A stretch of 20,413 nt of DNA from Larix sibirica (taxonomy: Eukaryota > Streptophyta > Pinopsida > Pinales > Pinaceae): assembly GCA_004151065.3 (NCBI GenBank), contig NWUY0300015155.1:19569-39981 (forward strand), read 5' to 3'. The notes under the pieces were generated by a model. That model was given only the letters and a program-made list of their open reading frames with translations, searched no databases and was not told the origin of the DNA. Positions 17,991 to 20,413 of this stretch are shown here, piece after piece. The stretch's first letter is position 1; every line of letters starts with the position of its first letter. The position numbers and the translations under genes were made by a program.

Positions 17991-18002
17991 GGATGGGGGA
18001 GA
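17991..18002 (+). other. Polypurine tract of the family-C element
   Basis: GGATGGGGGAGA immediately precedes TGTTGGAGGGGG, the start of the family-C LTR. This is a textbook arrangement for a 3' LTR in plus orientation. Confidence 0.65.
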
Positions 18003-18242
18003 TGTTGGAGGGGGCCCTTTAGGCCCCTTAATTGTTGTCATTTACTTATGTTATGTAATCTAGTTAAAGAAGCAGTTGGAGCGGGTGTAACTACTCCAAT
18101 CACATCTATTATGTATAAAATACCTTTCAAAATGAATAACAAATCAACTGAATGTTCCATCCAATACTTGTTCTTCTTGATAGTTTATTGTGTATGCTTA
18201 TATTCTATATTTGGATGTTGTGTTGAACCCGTGTGTTAAACA
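18003..18242 (+). repeat. Family-C LTR-like repeat, second copy (3' LTR)
   Basis: The repeat starts TGTTGGAGGGGGCC and plausibly ends ..GTTAAACA at 18242, about 240 bp. The first 210 bp align with 4624-4831. TATAAAA lies at 18114-18120. The bases after it (18243-18247, TATTT) differ at one position from the five before the first copy (4619-4623, TATAT), so a decayed target-site duplication is possible. Confidence 0.6.
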
Positions 18243-19023
18243 TATTTAAAATTAAAGCCCTAAAATAAATCAAGACTTATAGGATGGGAACAACCTCACT
18301 AAGCACATAAATAAGTTCAAAAAGAAAATGAAAATTTCAAAACATGAAAAGAAAATGTAGCAATTTTAGGACATGCTTGGGACAATACCCTTCCAATGGT
18401 AGATGACACACTTATTATCACATTTGGATGTAACACAAGATCAAGTAATAATGTTGTTCATATGTTGATTTCAAGATATAAAATATGGAATATACTATGG
18501 ATATTATGGGGAAAATAAGTTAAATCACTTGTGAACTTTAATGCATACTTTAAACAAAAAAGGTACAGGTTTCTAAAGACCTGGATAAAGTGTCCTTCCA
18601 TATCCTACCTAGATTTATCTATGGATTCACATACAAATGGTCCTATCATAATGAAAATATAAGAGAAATTATATATTGGAACATGTTATGATTGAAATTC
18701 TAGAATGACTTAGATAATGGACCATCCAATGAAAACTTGATCTTACAAGTAGTTTTTGTAGAAATTCATGAGTTCACATGAGAACCATAATCCAAAACAA
18801 AATGAAATATTGGTGTTTAAAATATTAGTATAAGATAATGAAATTCATACCCTCGAACAATTTATAAAGAGTAGTTTGATTCAAGAGAAATTTATAGAAC
18901 ACTCGTAGATCCACAAAGGATGCAAGTACTAGACAACACATCAAATAATGTAAGCATAATAGGGAAGGATAAGAACCGTGATACTTAGAAATACGAATTT
19001 GTTGGTATGATAAACAAATATTA
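18243..19023 (+). other. Probable decayed upstream part of a gypsy element
   Basis: The sequence is AT-rich and full of stops, with no clear motif. It leads directly into a recognisable pre-RT segment at 19024, so it is probably the gag/protease part of the same relic. Confidence 0.35.
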
Positions 19024-19188
19024 GAGGTAATCTCACTTTTTCAAGATTTCATGGATGTATGTGCATATATCTACCATGACCTAAAAGGGATACCTAAAGA
19101 GTTTGAAGAATTCAAATTGAGTTGCAACCCAACGAAAAAACTAGTTAGATAATGACCCTACAACATGAACCCTTTATATAAGGCAAAA
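19024..19188 (+). pseudogene. pol: Second Ty3/gypsy pol fragment (pre-RT), cut by family-B LTR
   Basis: A 55-codon stretch reads EVISLFQDFMDVCAYIYHDL then KGIPKEFEEF, and, after two adjacent stops (TAA TGA), PYNMNPLYKAK. This is the linker just upstream of RT in plant Ty3/gypsy polyproteins, where typical elements have FxDVFAW.Y.DLKGIP and, later, (R)PYR(L/M)NP. The fragment ends within a codon of the TG that starts the family-B LTR at 19190, so that LTR's element probably inserted into the gypsy pol gene here. The remainder of pol would lie beyond the window. The relic is distinct from the one at 7581-8477 in its residues. Confidence 0.65.
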
Positions 19189-19189
19189 T

Positions 19190-20413
19190 TGTTGGAAATA
19201 CTGTTGCCATGATGTCAAAGACAAGGGGATGCTGTTGATGTCCAATATGAATATGAAGATTGTTGGAGATATTATTGTCATTAATGTCAAAGACATAGGA
19301 AAAACGCAGATAATGATGATGAAAAAAAAAGATAATGATGTGCACCCCACTTACCCACTTGCGGAGGAAAGCAAACCAAATAAATATGAAGAAACCACAC
19401 AAAGGTACCACCTTGTGGGAAAATGAGGATACCTTGCAATAATGAGGAGGAAACCCAACCGTGATGTCCAAATGAATACCCCGCTTTCCCACTTGTTGAA
19501 GGCAAGAAAACCAAATAAATATGAAGAAACCACACAATGGGACCACTTTGTTGGCAAAGGAGGACACCCTGCAATAATGAGGAGGTAGAATCACCATGCC
19601 CTTAAAAAAGGGATGGGTGGATTGGACTTGAAGACATTGAATATAAGGTATGTTCCCACCTTGTAAAGAAAGAAAGGGGAATGAAGGGAAGGGGTAAACA
19701 CCCCATTTTGGCTCCTTGAAAATAGGTCGGCCCTAAAATAATAAGAATCACTTAAAATCACCCTAGAAAGGTACAAATAAGAGGAACACCACTCTCACTT
19801 TATCATCCCATCAACACTTGAGTTCCTCTCTTAAGTAGGGCACAATTCTAGAGAGAAGAGAGAGAAGGAAGAGAGAAGAGAGAGAAGGAGCACTAGTAAG
19901 GAGCCTTTTGAAGATATTCTCTTGAGGATTTTCTAGGATATTTGAAGATGCTTTCTTGAAGTTTTTCTATGGGTTTTCTAAGGTTTTATAAGGAGGAGAA
20001 GCCATGCATATGGAAGAGAAAGGATTGAAGATGTGATCTATTCTTCTTGGATGGAACTTTCACTGTTGGGAACTGTCACTACAAGGAAGAGTCTTTTATA
20101 GTTTGCTTTGAGATGTGATAATGGAAGATTTTATAAGGGTTCTTCTCTGGATGAGGCTCATGTAGAAGGTGACCATACCAGATTTTGGAACTAGTTTGAA
20201 GATCATCTTATGAAATATTGTGGGCTAGATCTTAGGCAGGCTCCGAGGTAGATTTGAAGAAGGTTATGAATCAGATTTGAAGCTAATTATGAGGTAATGT
20301 TTTAGGTGATTATGTCAACATTATTGTACCCGATTCTTAAATAGGTTGGTGCCTACATATTACTAAGTTGGTTCTCGGTGGAGGATATTAGTGTCTACAG
20401 TACGTTGGTGCCT
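19190..20413 (+). repeat. Family-B LTR, second copy (runs off the window)
   Basis: The repeat begins TGTTGGAAATACTGTTG and follows 11967-13200 almost feature for feature: duplicated head, 134-bp duplication (19345 and 19479), TATA position (TACAAATA at 19772-19779), 41-nt GA tract (19850-19890) and 59-bp array (20351, 20410). Small indels separate the copies. Whether it is a solo LTR or the 5' LTR of a full element cannot be told from this window. Minus-strand frames between 19145 and 19776 come from the tandem duplication. Confidence 0.8.

Noticed and set aside
17925-18239. 104-codon plus-strand frame
   Set aside because: It crosses the polypurine tract and most of the family-C LTR and has no recognisable motif, so it is a chance frame.
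19145-19597. 150-codon minus-strand frame, the longest in the window
   Set aside because: It spans the LTR/gypsy junction and the tandem duplication in antisense. Its internal repetition comes from the DNA duplication, not from a protein family.

Overview
This window looks like repeat-dense, AT-rich nuclear DNA from a plant with a large genome. A gymnosperm or another retrotransposon-rich plant is my best guess, from general resemblance of the coding relics only. I found no intact host gene, RNA gene or CRISPR array. Every coding stretch I recognise belongs to a decayed transposable element, and the longest uninterrupted reading frame is 150 codons. Four single-base N positions (396, 5015, 12115, 16055) show that the assembly is imperfect.

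Layout. (1) 1-3735: two LTR-like direct repeats ('family A', minus orientation) at the window edge and at 2929-3735. They enclose a minus-strand pseudogene related to the DUF4216 domain of CACTA (En/Spm) transposons, a degenerate tandem array of about 220-bp units (~1640-2510) and a tRNA-iMet-type primer-binding site. (2) 4624-4831 and 18003-18242: two copies of a short LTR-like repeat ('family C'). The second is preceded by a polypurine tract. (3) 5798-10753: a badly decayed Ty3/gypsy internal region with primer-binding site, gag, reverse transcriptase (RT), RNase H and integrase relics, in that order. (4) 11967-16055: a Ty1/copia (SIRE-like) element ('family B') with a 1.5-kb 5' LTR, a gag with coiled coil and zinc knuckles, and a protease. 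It has no integrase core, RT or RNase H, and only 69 bp of 3' LTR. (5) 18243-19188: a second gypsy remnant, recognisable from 19024, cut off exactly where (6) another family-B LTR begins at 19190 and runs out of the window.

The parts do not work together as a system; they are successive insertions. The pair of family-C LTRs and the gypsy fragment after 18242 suggest a nest: an older gypsy element, a family-C element inside it, and the Ty3 and SIRE-like elements inside that. The SIRE-like copy is the least decayed: from about 14163 to 15888 it keeps one reading frame, interrupted only by seven stop codons. The Ty3 relic has stops, frameshifts and mutated catalytic residues. I saw no convincing novel biological system. 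The more unusual items are the gag-protease-only copia derivative, the inverted repeat around its polypurine tract, the conserved tandem architecture of the family-B LTR, and the DUF4216 relic lying between retroelement-like repeats.
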